12,021 bases of DNA from Paracoccaceae bacterium (lineage in GTDB: Bacteria; Pseudomonadota; Alphaproteobacteria; Rhodobacterales; Rhodobacteraceae). Location: positions 1 to 12,021 of the forward strand of contig SLKB01000097.1 of NCBI GenBank assembly GCA_007134805.1. The letters are read 5' to 3'. The notes below the pieces were generated by a model. It did no database searches, was not told the origin of the DNA, and was given only the letters and a program-made list of their open reading frames with translations. This document shows positions 1-6,624 of this stretch, in pieces. Position 1 is the stretch's first letter. Every line of letters begins with the position of its first letter. The position numbers and the translations under genes were made by a program.

Positions 1-1188
1 ACCTCGGTCATTCCGATCACCACGGGCCCCTACGTGATCGACCGCTTCGAGACCGGCCGCCATGTCTATCTGCGCCGCGATCCGGATTACTGGGGCAATG
101 ACCTGCCCTTCATGCGCGGGCAGGCGAATCTCGAGGAAATCCGCATGGAGTTCTTCGGCGATGGCACGGCGATGTTCGAGGCCTTCACCTCGGGGCTCTT
201 GAACACGATGCGCGAGACCAATGCCGCCTCCTGGGGGACGCGCTACAATTTCCCTGCCGTGCAGGCAGGCGAGATCGTCAAATCCGAGATCCCGCATGAG
301 CGCCCCTCGGGAATCGCGGGGTTTGTCATGAACACGCGCAATCCGCTGTTCTCGGATTGGCGCGTGCGCGAGGCGCTGATCCACGCGTTCAATTTCGAAT
401 ATGTCTCGCAGGTGATCAATGACGGGCAAGACCCTCGGATCACGTCCTATTTCTCGAACTCGGTGCTGGGCATGGAGCCTGGCCCCGCGTCGGGCCGCGT
501 CGCCGAGTTCCTCGAGCCCTTCGCGGATGAGTTGCTGCCCGGCGCGCTCGAGGGCTACAGCCTGCCGGTGTCGGATGGGTCGAACGCCAACCGGGCGAAC
601 ATGCGCGCAGCGACCCGGCTTCTGGCCGAGGCCGGCTGGGAAGCCGATGATGCGGGGCTGTTGCGCAACAGGGCCGGGCGCCCGTTCCGCTTCACGATCC
701 TGCTGCGGCAAGGGTCGAGCGAGGTTCTGTCCATCGCCGACATCTATACTGACGCGCTGCGGCGCCTGGGCATGGATGTGGCGGTCAGCCAGATCGATTC
801 GGCGCAATATACGGAACGGACGAATAATTTCGATTTCGACATGACATATTATCTGCGCGGTCTCTCGCTCAGTCCGGGCGCCGAACAGCGGCTTTACTGG
901 GGGTCGCAGGCGGCCGAAGAGCCTGGCTCGCGCAACTGGATGGGCGTGCAGAGCCCGGCGATCGACGCGCTGATCCAGCGGCTGCTGACGTCGGAGGCGC
1001 AGGAGGATTTCATCGCCTCGGCGCGCGCGCTCGACCGGGTGCTGACCTCGGGGCGCTTTGTCGTGCCCTTCTGGTTCAATGACCGCGCCCGCATCGCCCA
1101 TGCCCGCGAGCTGCGCTTCCCCGATGTGCTGCCGATCTATGGCGACTGGATCGGCTTTCAGCCCGATGTCTGGTGGTGGGAAGACTGA
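1..1188 (+). CDS. ABC transporter substrate-binding protein, SBP_bac_5 family (YejA/DppA-like), 5' end missing
   Basis: The frame is open from the first base of the window and stops with TGA at 1186-1188, giving 395 residues of the C-terminal part. The text opens with TTGPYVIDRFETGRHVYLRR and DPDYWG, the typical mid-protein segment of family 5 periplasmic peptide-binding proteins, followed by GFVMNTRNPLFSDWRVREAL, where the family binds ligand between lobes. The C-terminus (PFWFNDRARIAHA, YGDWIGFQPDVWWWED) is most like the YejA branch, which binds microcin C and related oligopeptides. Full members are about 600 residues, so roughly 200, including the signal peptide, lie upstream. It should act in the periplasm with a permease/ATPase set. 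No permease gene follows, so those genes must be upstream or elsewhere. Family is sure; the substrate is not. Confidence 0.93.
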   Translation, partial: TSVIPITTGPYVIDRFETGRHVYLRRDPDYWGNDLPFMRGQANLEEIRMEFFGDGTAMFEAFTSGLLNTMRETNAASWGTRYNFPAVQAGEIVKSEIPHERPSGIAGFVMNTRNPLFSDWRVREALIHAFNFEYVSQVINDGQDPRITSYFSNSVLGMEPGPASGRVAEFLEPFADELLPGALEGYSLPVSDGSNANRANMRAATRLLAEAGWEADDAGLLRNRAGRPFRFTILLRQGSSEVLSIADIYTDALRRLGMDVAVSQIDSAQYTERTNNFDFDMTYYLRGLSLSPGAEQRLYWGSQAAEEPGSRNWMGVQSPAIDALIQRLLTSEAQEDFIASARALDRVLTSGRFVVPFWFNDRARIAHARELRFPDVLPIYGDWIGFQPDVWWWED

Positions 1189-1211
1189 CCGGATCCGTCG
1201 GCCCAGGGTGC

Positions 1212-1235
1212 ATAAATTTTAATATTTGAATTTAT
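1212..1235. promoter_or_regulatory. AT-rich dyad in the promoter region of the dsrE-like gene
   Basis: The only strongly AT-rich patch in this GC-rich window lies between the binding-protein gene and the dsrE-like gene. It contains a perfect 7-bp inverted repeat, ATAAATT (1212-1218) and AATTTAT (1229-1235), with a 10-bp spacer. The repeat is about 55 bp upstream of the ATG at 1290. TTGAAT (1226-1231) or TATAGT (1233-1238) could serve as promoter hexamers, but no pair is convincing. It may be an operator. ATTT-N8-GAAT (1216-1231) is one base away from the ATTC-N8-GAAT motif I recall for the sulfide-responsive repressor SqrR/BigR; that resemblance is weak and is inference. Confidence 0.4.
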
Positions 1236-1289
1236 AGTTGCGTTATGGCATGGTCTTCCGTGTCAACCATATCTTGAAAGGGAATGATC

Positions 1290-1730
1290 ATGGATCTGAT
1301 CCGCACGACCGCGCTTGCCGCGGTGACCGCAGCCGGGCTTGGCACTATGGCCGCCGCCGAGAGCGCCGACCGCTTGGTCACTGTCGTCACGTCAGAGAAC
1401 GCAAAGACGCAACTGATGGCGATGGTGCTGACCACGCAGGCGGTCGAGCAAGGCGCCGAGGCGCGCATGCTGCTCTGCGGGCCCGGGGGCGATCTGGCGC
1501 TGATCGATGCGCCGGCGAGCGCTACCGATCCGCAACCCCCGCGCGATGCGAGCCCGCAAGGGATGATGCAGGCACTGATCGAGCGCGGCGTGACCGTCGA
1601 GGTCTGCGCGATCTACCTGCCGGGGATTGGCGCGGACGAATCGGTGCTGATCGAGGGGGTGGGCGTGGCCCAGCCACCGGCGATGGCAGCCGCGATGATG
1701 GACATCTCGGCGCGCGTCTGGTCCTTCTGA
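1290..1730 (+). CDS. Secreted DsrE-family protein
   Basis: 146 residues. An N-terminal signal peptide (about 1-23, hydrophobic TTALAAVTAAGLGTMAAA, cleavage near AAA-ES) is followed by one DsrE/DsrF-like alpha/beta domain: RLVTVVTSENAKTQLMAMVL, EARMLLCGPGGDLAL, QGMMQALIERGVTVEVCAIY, and the C-terminal VWSF seen in rhodobacterial members. Cysteines C63 (LLCGP) and C106 (VEVCAIY) are the candidates for sulfur or thiol chemistry; DsrE-like proteins carry persulfides or act as small oligomeric accessory subunits. The ATG at 1290 is preferred over the in-frame ATG at 1284 because the AAAGGGA Shine-Dalgarno (1277-1283) sits 6 nt from 1290 but directly abuts 1284. It is a single-gene unit with an AT-rich upstream dyad and its own terminator. 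Periplasmic location follows from the signal peptide; exact function is unknown. Confidence 0.88.
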   Translation: MDLIRTTALAAVTAAGLGTMAAAESADRLVTVVTSENAKTQLMAMVLTTQAVEQGAEARMLLCGPGGDLALIDAPASATDPQPPRDASPQGMMQALIERGVTVEVCAIYLPGIGADESVLIEGVGVAQPPAMAAAMMDISARVWSF

Positions 1731-1752
1731 TCTGACTGAAGCCCGTGCACCG

Positions 1753-1785
1753 AAAAGACCCCGGAGGTGATCCGGGGTCTTTTTT
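1753..1785. terminator. Intrinsic terminator, probably bidirectional
   Basis: A perfect 13-bp stem, AAAAGACCCCGGA (1753-1765) and TCCGGGGTCTTTT (1771-1783), encloses a GGTGA loop and runs into T(6) at 1780-1785. It lies 22 bp after the dsrE-like stop codon. In the other direction the hairpin also ends in four Ts, 12 bp beyond the stop of the lytic transglycosylase gene, so it probably ends both convergent transcripts. Confidence 0.92.
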
Positions 1786-1797
1786 CAAGCGACCGTC

Positions 1798-2310
1798 TCA
1801 GCTGTCGCGCGCGTCCCGCACCGGGCAATCGCGGCGCACTTCGCGGTCGCGCAGCCCGGTTGCGACCAGCATGCAGCGGTCGCGCGCCTCATAGTAGTAG
1901 CCGCGCGCATACCACATCACGGCGCGGCCGATATCCCCATCCGCCACCAGCCAGGCGCCGCGCAGGTAGCGCCCGGCATAGGTGAGGTTCACCTCGGGGT
2001 CGAGCAGCGTCTCGGGCGGGCCATTATGGCCCATCTGCCGGGCTGTCTGCGGCAGGATCTGCATCAGACCCCAATAGGGGCCGTTGCGGGCATGGGGGCG
2101 GTAATCGCTTTCGCGCTGGATGACGCGGTGCAGGAGCGTCTCGGGGATGTCATGCTTGGAAGCGTAGCGGCGGACGAGCAGGCGCATCTGCGGGGTCTCG
2201 CCGGGGAAGAGATCGGGGACAGGGCTTGCGCGGCTGACCTCGGGGGTGGGACGGGCGCAGGCGGCGAGCGCGAGCGCGAGGGCCGCGACGAGCAGGACAG
2301 GTCGGATCAT
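1798..2310 (-). CDS. Lytic transglycosylase lipoprotein (SLT domain)
   Basis: 170 residues. The N-terminus is a lipoprotein signal peptide (MIRPVLLVAALALALAAC) with lipobox LAAC, acylated at C18. The SLT fold follows: catalytic glutamate E67 in VIQRESDYRP, the GLMQI motif at 81-85, NLTYAGRYL, and YARGYYY near the end. Such enzymes cleave the MurNAc-GlcNAc bond of peptidoglycan and leave 1,6-anhydroMurNAc. At this size it is a minimal, membrane-tethered enzyme like MltE rather than a Slt70. The ATG overlaps the stop of the upstream tfoX-like gene (ATGA, 2307-2310), with GGAGA 5 nt upstream inside that gene, so translation is probably coupled. It ends just before the shared terminator at 1753-1785. 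Confidence 0.92.
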   Translation of the reverse strand: MIRPVLLVAALALALAACARPTPEVSRASPVPDLFPGETPQMRLLVRRYASKHDIPETLLHRVIQRESDYRPHARNGPYWGLMQILPQTARQMGHNGPPETLLDPEVNLTYAGRYLRGAWLVADGDIGRAVMWYARGYYYEARDRCMLVATGLRDREVRRDCPVRDARDS

Positions 2311-2654
2311 TCGGATCTCCGGTCTGGGGCGGAGGGCGCGCGCACGCCCAACTCATCGAGCGCGCGCTCAATGCCGCTGAGGTCTTGTGAATTTTCGGAT
2401 TTCAACTGGTCGAAGCGGGCGCGCAAATGCGCCTTCTCGGCGCCCTTGCAATCGTTCCAGGGGCGGCCCTGAAGCGCCATGACAAGGACATAGTAGCTGA
2501 TGAAATGCGGCCGCTCGCCGTGGCGCAGAAGCGCTGCATAGGCGGCATCGGCCCCAAGCGCGCGCAAGTCCTCGGCGCTGGCGATACCCGCGGCATTCAG
2601 CGCCGCTTCCGTCGCGGGGCCGAGATTGCGGATCGAGCTGATCGGGTCGGGCAT
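2307..2654 (-). CDS. TfoX/Sxy C-terminal-domain protein
   Basis: 115 residues, almost entirely one TfoX_C domain: IRNLGPATEAALNAAGIASA (helix-hairpin-helix-like start), EDLRALGADAAYAALLRHGE, SYYVLVMALQGRPWND. The N-terminal TfoX domain present in gamma-proteobacterial Sxy competence regulators is absent; stand-alone C-terminal versions are common in Rhodobacterales and their role is not established. The C-terminal 25 residues are polar and low in complexity. The start ATG (2654) has CGGAG about 10 nt upstream. The stop overlaps the lytic transglycosylase start by 4 bp, so the two form an operon. A competence role would be inference only; DNA or protein binding through the HhH-like fold is plausible. 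Confidence 0.85.
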   Translation of the reverse strand: MPDPISSIRNLGPATEAALNAAGIASAEDLRALGADAAYAALLRHGERPHFISYYVLVMALQGRPWNDCKGAEKAHLRARFDQLKSENSQDLSGIERALDELGVRAPSAPDRRSE

Positions 2655-2689
2655 TCTGCGGCAGCTCCGGGACAGTCGCGAGACCCGTG

Positions 2690-3028
2690 CTAGCCGCCTT
2701 TGCGGTCTGCGCCCATATGGTTTTTGCAGGGCGCGCAGGTGCCGACGCCGAAATCGGCGGAAATCAGCCGCAACCCGCGCGCGATGGAAGCGGGGCTATC
2801 GCGGCCAGACGGCTCCGGCGCCTGGATCGCGGGTTCCAGGAACAAAGGCCGGGCCGATGCGGCTCAGATGAGCGCCCAGTCCGTGAACTGCGCGAGCACC
2901 ACATGCACCACCGGATCGCGGGAGGAGCGCGGCTCCGGTGCCGTGCGGGCGCGCGCCTGCGTGGGGTTGGAAGCCATGTTTGACGCCTGGGTGGCCCTAT
3001 CGCCGGCCTCGTTTACCGATGCTGACAT
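2690..3028 (-). pseudogene. Possible 112-codon gene broken by one in-frame TGA
   Basis: Reading the minus strand from the ATG at 3028, the frame runs to TAG at 2692-2690 with a single interruption, TGA at 2866-2864. The part after the TGA continues without further stops for 57 codons (AASARPLFLEPAIQAPEP, then RLISADFGVGTCAPCKNHMG). Both halves keep G/C at nearly every third position. That bias fades on the far side of 3028, so the coding-like zone coincides with this frame. It may be a recently inactivated gene, a sequencing error, or two separate small frames (the second could start at TTG 2845). I do not recognise the product. The CxxC in GTCAPCKNH is the only notable motif. Confidence 0.35.
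2864..3028 (-). CDS. Small hypothetical protein, 54 residues
   Basis: This short frame lies between serS and the tfoX-like gene, on their strand. It starts at an ATG with AAGGA 9 nt upstream (3042-3038) and an A-rich start region (ACAATAAAAAATGTC), a good initiation context. The product begins MSASVNEAGDRATQASNMAS, passes through a basic, proline-rich middle (RARTAPEPRSSRD) and ends hydrophobically in DPVVHVVLAQFTDWALI. There is no signal peptide or recognised domain. About four fifths of its codons end in G or C. It lies 121 bp downstream of serS, so it may be transcribed from there or from its own promoter. It may equally be the front part of the longer broken frame reported at 2690-3028. 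The remainder of this gene-poor stretch (3029-3149) shows nothing I can identify. Confidence 0.42.
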   Translation of the reverse strand: MSASVNEAGDRATQASNMASNPTQARARTAPEPRSSRDPVVHVVLAQFTDWALI

Positions 3029-3149
3029 TTTTTATTGTCCTTGCTCTGCCTCAGACCTTCAGGGGGCGATTCAAATGTGGCGGAATTGTGGCGCGGCATG
3101 CGGAGAATCCGGTGCTGTGACATGCAAGCCTCAGCCCGGGCGCGCGTGA

Positions 3150-4442
3150 TCAGGCGAGCGTTCCGTCCACGGTCAGCCGCGATTTGCCGCCGAGATAGGG
3201 GTGCAGCGCCTGCGGGAGGATGACCTCGCCCTCCTCGGTCTGGCCGTTTTCCAGCACGGCGATCAGGCAGCGCCCGACGGCCAGCCCCGAGCCGTTCAGC
3301 GTATGGACGAATTCCGGCCGCGCGCCCGGTTCGGGGCGGTAGCGCGCGCCCATGCGGCGGGCCTGGAAATCGCCGCAGACCGAGACGCTCGATATTTCGC
3401 GATAGCGCTCCTGACCGGGCAGCCACACTTCCAGATCATGGGTCTTGCGCGCGCCAAACCCCATGTCGCCCGCACAAAGCAGCATCCGCCGGTACGGCAG
3501 GCCCAGCCGCTCGAGCACTGCCTCGGCACAACGGGTCATGCGATCATGTTCGGCGAGCGCGTCCTCGGGCGTGGTGATGGCAACCATCTCGACCTTCTCG
3601 AACTGGTGCTGACGCAGCATTCCGGTCGTATCCTTGCCCGCGCTCCCGGCCTCGGAGCGAAAGCAGAGCGTGTGGGCACAAAAGCGCAGCGGCAGGTTGC
3701 CCGCCTCGAGGATCTCGTCGGCCGCAAGATTGGTCAGCGTGACCTCGGCCGTCGGGATCAGCCACCATCCACTGGTCGTGCGGAAACTGTCATCGGCGAA
3801 TTTCGGCAATTGCCCGGTGCCATACATGGCCGCGTCGCGCACAAGGACGGGGCTGTTGATCTCGACCATGCCATGCTCTTCGACCTGCAGATCGAGCATG
3901 AATTGCGCAAGCGCCCGGTGGAGCCGCGCCACGGCCCCGCGCAGGACCGCGAAGCGCGACCCCGACAGCTTCGCGGCGGCGGCGAAATCCATCAGCGGTG
4001 CGACGGCGGCGATCTCGAAATGCTCTTTCGGGGTGAAGGGGAACTCGGGCGGGCTGCCCCAGCGATGTGTTTCGACATTACCGGTCTCGTCGGCGCCGTC
4101 GGGCACATCGTCAAGCGGCAGGTTCGGCAGGGTTTCAAGCGCGGTCTGCAGCGCGGCATCCTCGCTGCGGGCGCGGTCCTCGAGCGCGGCGATCTCGGCC
4201 TTCTTCTCGGTCACGAGGGCGCGCAGGCGCTCGAATTCGGCCTCATCGCCCCGCGCCTTTGCTGCCCCCACCTGTTTTGACGCTGCATTCTGCGCGGCCT
4301 TGGCCGCCTCGGCCTCGGCGATGGCCGCGCGGCGGGCCGAATCGATTGCGAGAATCGCCTGCGCTTGCGGGGCGAGCCCGCGCCGGGCAAGGCGCGCGTC
4401 GATCTCGTCGGGCGTGTCGCGAATGGCGCGGATATCGAGCAT
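3150..4442 (-). CDS. serS: Seryl-tRNA synthetase
   Basis: 430 residues, the normal length for bacterial SerRS. It charges tRNA-Ser (and tRNA-Sec) with serine in the cytoplasm. [20 protein letters not shown] is the canonical start. Residues about 30-105 are the long antiparallel coiled coil that grips the tRNA variable arm ([20 protein letters not shown] and [20 protein letters not shown]). The class II catalytic core carries motif 2 at 261-264 (FRSE, in [17 protein letters not shown]) and motif 3 at 383-391 (NGSGLAVGR). The frame is open further upstream, but ATG 4442 is chosen because AGAGGT lies just before it and the family alignment starts there. It is divergent from ppx across a 145-bp gap. 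TTCCGC-N17-CATAAC upstream is a weak promoter candidate. Confidence 0.98.
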   Translation of the reverse strand: MLDIRAIRDTPDEIDARLARRGLAPQAQAILAIDSARRAAIAEAEAAKAAQNAASKQVGAAKARGDEAEFERLRALVTEKKAEIAALEDRARSEDAALQTALETLPNLPLDDVPDGADETGNVETHRWGSPPEFPFTPKEHFEIAAVAPLMDFAAAAKLSGSRFAVLRGAVARLHRALAQFMLDLQVEEHGMVEINSPVLVRDAAMYGTGQLPKFADDSFRTTSGWWLIPTAEVTLTNLAADEILEAGNLPLRFCAHTLCFRSEAGSAGKDTTGMLRQHQFEKVEMVAITTPEDALAEHDRMTRCAEAVLERLGLPYRRMLLCAGDMGFGARKTHDLEVWLPGQERYREISSVSVCGDFQARRMGARYRPEPGARPEFVHTLNGSGLAVGRCLIAVLENGQTEEGEVILPQALHPYLGGKSRLTVDGTLA

Positions 4443-4527
4443 GGGACCTCTCTGGTGACACGTCTGGGGTGCGGCGCGGCTGTTATGCCGCAATTGCCGG
4501 CGCGGCGGAAGGGCCAGCGCGGCGCGA

Positions 4528-4557
4528 TTGACCTTGCTGGTGCGGAAAGGGTAGACT
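4528..4557 (+). promoter_or_regulatory. Sigma-70-type promoter of ppx
   Basis: TTGACC (4528-4533) and TAGACT (4552-4557) are separated by 18 bp. The -35 matches consensus at five of six positions and the -10 at four. Transcription would start near 4564, about 24 nt before the ppx ATG, leaving room for the AGGAG ribosome site at 4577-4581. Confidence 0.5.
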
Positions 4558-4587
4558 GCCCTTCGAGAAGCCAGACAGGAGTTTCCC

Positions 4588-6192
4588 ATGGATGGCAATT
4601 CGCTCGCCGATGCTGCGAGCGCGCGCGAGACGACGTCGCGCAATCTGTTCGACAAGCCGATATTCGAGGATCCGTCCGCGCGCGCGCTGAGGAATGTCGG
4701 CGTGATCGATGTCGGCTCGAACTCGGTGCGTCTGGTGGTGTTCGACGGCGCGGCGCGGAGCCCGGCCTATTTCTTCAATGAAAAGGTGCTCTGCGGGCTG
4801 GGACGGGGCATGACCGAGACAGGGCGGCTCAATCCCGACGGCTGCACCCGCGCGCTTGCGACGCTCAAGCGCTTTGCCCTGCTGGCAAGGGGGATGCGGC
4901 TGAGCAATATCACCATGGTTGCAACCGCGGCCATCCGCGAGGCCGAGGATGGCGAGGCGTTCCGCGCGCTGGTCGAGGCCGAGACCGGCTTGCGCATGAC
5001 AATCATCGACGGCCCGGAAGAAGCGCGGCTCTCGGCGCAGGGCGTGCTCACGGGCTGGCCCGGGGCCGAGGGGCTGGTCTGCGACATCGGCGGCAACAGC
5101 ATGGAACTGGCCGTTGTCGGCGACAATCAGGTCCATGCCGCGGTCAGCTCGGGCCTGGGGCCGTTCCGGCTGATGCAGGTGGGCGGCGGCAAGAAAGGGC
5201 TGCGCTCGCATATCGCCGATGTGCTCAAGGATCTGCGCGGACAGGTCGGCGCGCAGCATGATGCGCTCTATCTGGTCGGCGGGTCGTGGCGCGCGATTGC
5301 GCGGCTCGACATGGAGCGGCGCGGCTATCCGCTCAAGGTGCTGCACGAATACGCGATGACGCCGAAATCGGTGCGCAAGACCATCGACTGGATCAAGGAG
5401 CATGATCTGGAGGAATTGCGCGCCCTCTCGGGGATCTCGGCAGAGCGGATGAGCCTGGTCCCGCTGGCCACGCAGGTGCTGCGCCGGTTGATCCATGTCT
5501 TCGGGGCGAAGCGGATCTATGTGTCAAGCTACGGGATTCGCGAGGGAATCCTCTATGAGCAGATGCCCCAGCGGCTGCGCGAGCGCGACCCGCTGATCGA
5601 GGCGTGCCATTTCATGGAGCATTCGAGCGCGCGGCTGCCGGGCTTCGGGATGAAGCTTTTCGAGTTCCTGCAACCGCTCTATCGCAATCGCCCGGCCGCG
5701 CGGCTGCGGCTGATCCAGGCGGCGTGCCTTTTGCATGACGTGAACTGGCGCGCGCATCCGGATTACCGGGCGGATGCGTGTTTCGACATTACCACGCGCG
5801 CTAACCTGGGCGGGCTTGACCATATGGGGCGGGTCTATCTGGGGATCGCACTGATGTATCGCTACAAGACGAGCGGTCTGCGCGCGCGGATCCGCGATCT
5901 GCTGCAGATCCTGCCGGAGAGCGATTTCGCCGAAGCGAAGATGCTGGGCCGCGCGCTGCGCTTCGGGGCGATGTTCTCGATGGATGGGCCGGGCAATGCC
6001 GGCGCGCTGCGCTTCTACCCGAAGAAGAAGCTGGTGGAGCTGATCCTCGAGCCTGGCATGCAGGATCTCTTCACCGAAGTTGCCGAACAACGCTTTCAGG
6101 CCATGGCCGCGCAACTGGGCGTCGATGCGCGCGTGCGGCAGCGCCGGGCTCACAATTCGAATGGCGGATCGGCCTCAGCCGCGTCATCGTGA
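4588..6192 (+). CDS. ppx: Exopolyphosphatase, Ppx/GppA family with C-terminal HD-like domain
   Basis: 534 residues. It hydrolyses terminal phosphate from polyphosphate and/or pppGpp. After a polar N-terminal extension of about 36 residues comes the ASKHA ATPase-type fold: phosphate 1 loop [16 protein letters not shown] (D41, GSNS 43-46, R48), [24 protein letters not shown], and the phosphate 2 loop [10 protein letters not shown], where N replaces the third glycine of the usual DIGGGS. The C-terminal half holds an HD-type helical domain with H383-D384 in [20 protein letters not shown] lies 6 nt before the ATG. In many relatives ppx is followed by rlmE; here the next gene is convergent and overlaps the last 43 bp. 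Ppx and GppA activities cannot be told apart from sequence alone. Confidence 0.94.
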   Translation: MDGNSLADAASARETTSRNLFDKPIFEDPSARALRNVGVIDVGSNSVRLVVFDGAARSPAYFFNEKVLCGLGRGMTETGRLNPDGCTRALATLKRFALLARGMRLSNITMVATAAIREAEDGEAFRALVEAETGLRMTIIDGPEEARLSAQGVLTGWPGAEGLVCDIGGNSMELAVVGDNQVHAAVSSGLGPFRLMQVGGGKKGLRSHIADVLKDLRGQVGAQHDALYLVGGSWRAIARLDMERRGYPLKVLHEYAMTPKSVRKTIDWIKEHDLEELRALSGISAERMSLVPLATQVLRRLIHVFGAKRIYVSSYGIREGILYEQMPQRLRERDPLIEACHFMEHSSARLPGFGMKLFEFLQPLYRNRPAARLRLIQAACLLHDVNWRAHPDYRADACFDITTRANLGGLDHMGRVYLGIALMYRYKTSGLRARIRDLLQILPESDFAEAKMLGRALRFGAMFSMDGPGNAGALRFYPKKKLVELILEPGMQDLFTEVAEQRFQAMAAQLGVDARVRQRRAHNSNGGSASAASS

Positions 6193-6563
6193 TCCTGCGG
6201 CGCGGCGTCATCCTGCGGGGGCTCGGCATCCGGGGACGGGTCCGTGTCCGGCTCGGTGCGGCGGCGGATCAGGATATCGCCATTGGGCAGGATTTCGGGC
6301 GGATGATACTGCGAGAGGGCGCGAAACCGCTCCAGCAGCGCCTGCATCTCGGGCTCGATCTGGGCAAGCCCCTCTTCGAGATGCTGGAGCCGGGGCAGGA
6401 TATCCGAGAGGAAATCCCCGAAGAGCCGGTCAACCTGCTCGGACAGGCCCGGCGGATCGGAAGGCGCAGGATCGGAAGGCGCAGGATCGCTGTCGGCCAT
6501 GACGGCCGGACCCAGAGCGAGGGCCAGAAGCAGAAGCGCAACAAGGGTCGAGCGAGGGCGCAT
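6150..6563 (-). CDS. Secreted EILPNGDI-type protein of unknown function (often mislabelled AAA+ ATPase)
   Basis: 137 residues. A signal peptide (1-23, LVALLLLALALGPAVMA-D) is followed by a DPAPS repeat, an amphipathic helical segment (about 40-84, EQVDRLFGDFLSDILPRLQH, then LLERFRALSQY), the signature PPEILPNGDILIRRR at 88-102, and a very acidic tail. This layout matches a short rhodobacterial family that I recall being named AAA+ family ATPase in databases; there is no Walker A or B motif here and the protein is too small, so that name is unsupported. It should be periplasmic. There is no Shine-Dalgarno before the ATG; a -10-like TATATC sits 6 nt upstream, suggesting a leaderless mRNA. It follows the J-domain gene by 61 bp and its 3' end overlaps ppx by 43 bp. 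Confidence 0.82.
   Translation of the reverse strand: MRPRSTLVALLLLALALGPAVMADSDPAPSDPAPSDPPGLSEQVDRLFGDFLSDILPRLQHLEEGLAQIEPEMQALLERFRALSQYHPPEILPNGDILIRRRTEPDTDPSPDAEPPQDDAAPQDHDDAAEADPPFEL
6454..6489 (-). repeat. 15-bp in-frame tandem repeat encoding SDPAP units
   Basis: GGATCGGAAGGCGCA occurs twice head to tail (6454-6468 and 6469-6483), followed by a 6-bp partial copy (6484-6489). On the coding strand it gives DPAPSDPAPSDPP just after the signal peptide. A multiple-of-three unit can expand or contract without frameshift, so repeat number may vary between strains. Confidence 0.85.
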
Positions 6564-6569
6564 GCGCAG

Positions 6570-6599
6570 GATATAAGGTGGGCCGCGTCATTTTGCCAG
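6570..6599 (-). promoter_or_regulatory. Candidate promoter giving a leaderless mRNA
   Basis: Reading the minus strand, CTGGCA (6599-6594) is followed after 17-18 bp by TTATATC (6576-6570). A start about 7 nt beyond the -10 would fall on the A of the ATG at 6563. No ribosome-binding site is visible between this box and the ATG, which is what makes a leaderless reading attractive. Confidence 0.38.
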
Positions 6600-6624
6600 A
6601 GCGCGCCGGCGGCCACGCCTGCTG

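Noticed and set aside
1190..1197. CGGATCCG palindrome after the binding-protein stop as a terminator
   Set aside because: It is too short, has no loop and no T-run.
2864..2866. In-frame TGA read as selenocysteine
   Set aside because: No SECIS-like hairpin was recognised just after the TGA and there is no selenoprotein family match; a stop or a broken gene is simpler.
2687..2983. Plus-strand frame starting at GTG that looks like a signal peptide (LAAFAVCAHMVFAG)
   Set aside because: There is no ribosome site, the rest of the product is arginine-rich low-complexity text typical of a wrong frame in GC-rich DNA, and it lies against the better minus-strand candidate.
2694..3149. Long plus-strand open frame opposite the small minus-strand frame
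   Set aside because: It has no ATG or ribosome site at its front, and its third-position G/C bias vanishes after about 3015 although the frame continues. Its third positions coincide with those of the minus frame, so it mirrors that bias.
4483..5496. Long minus-strand frame opposite ppx
   Set aside because: It has no family features and is fully explained by third-position bias of ppx on the other strand.
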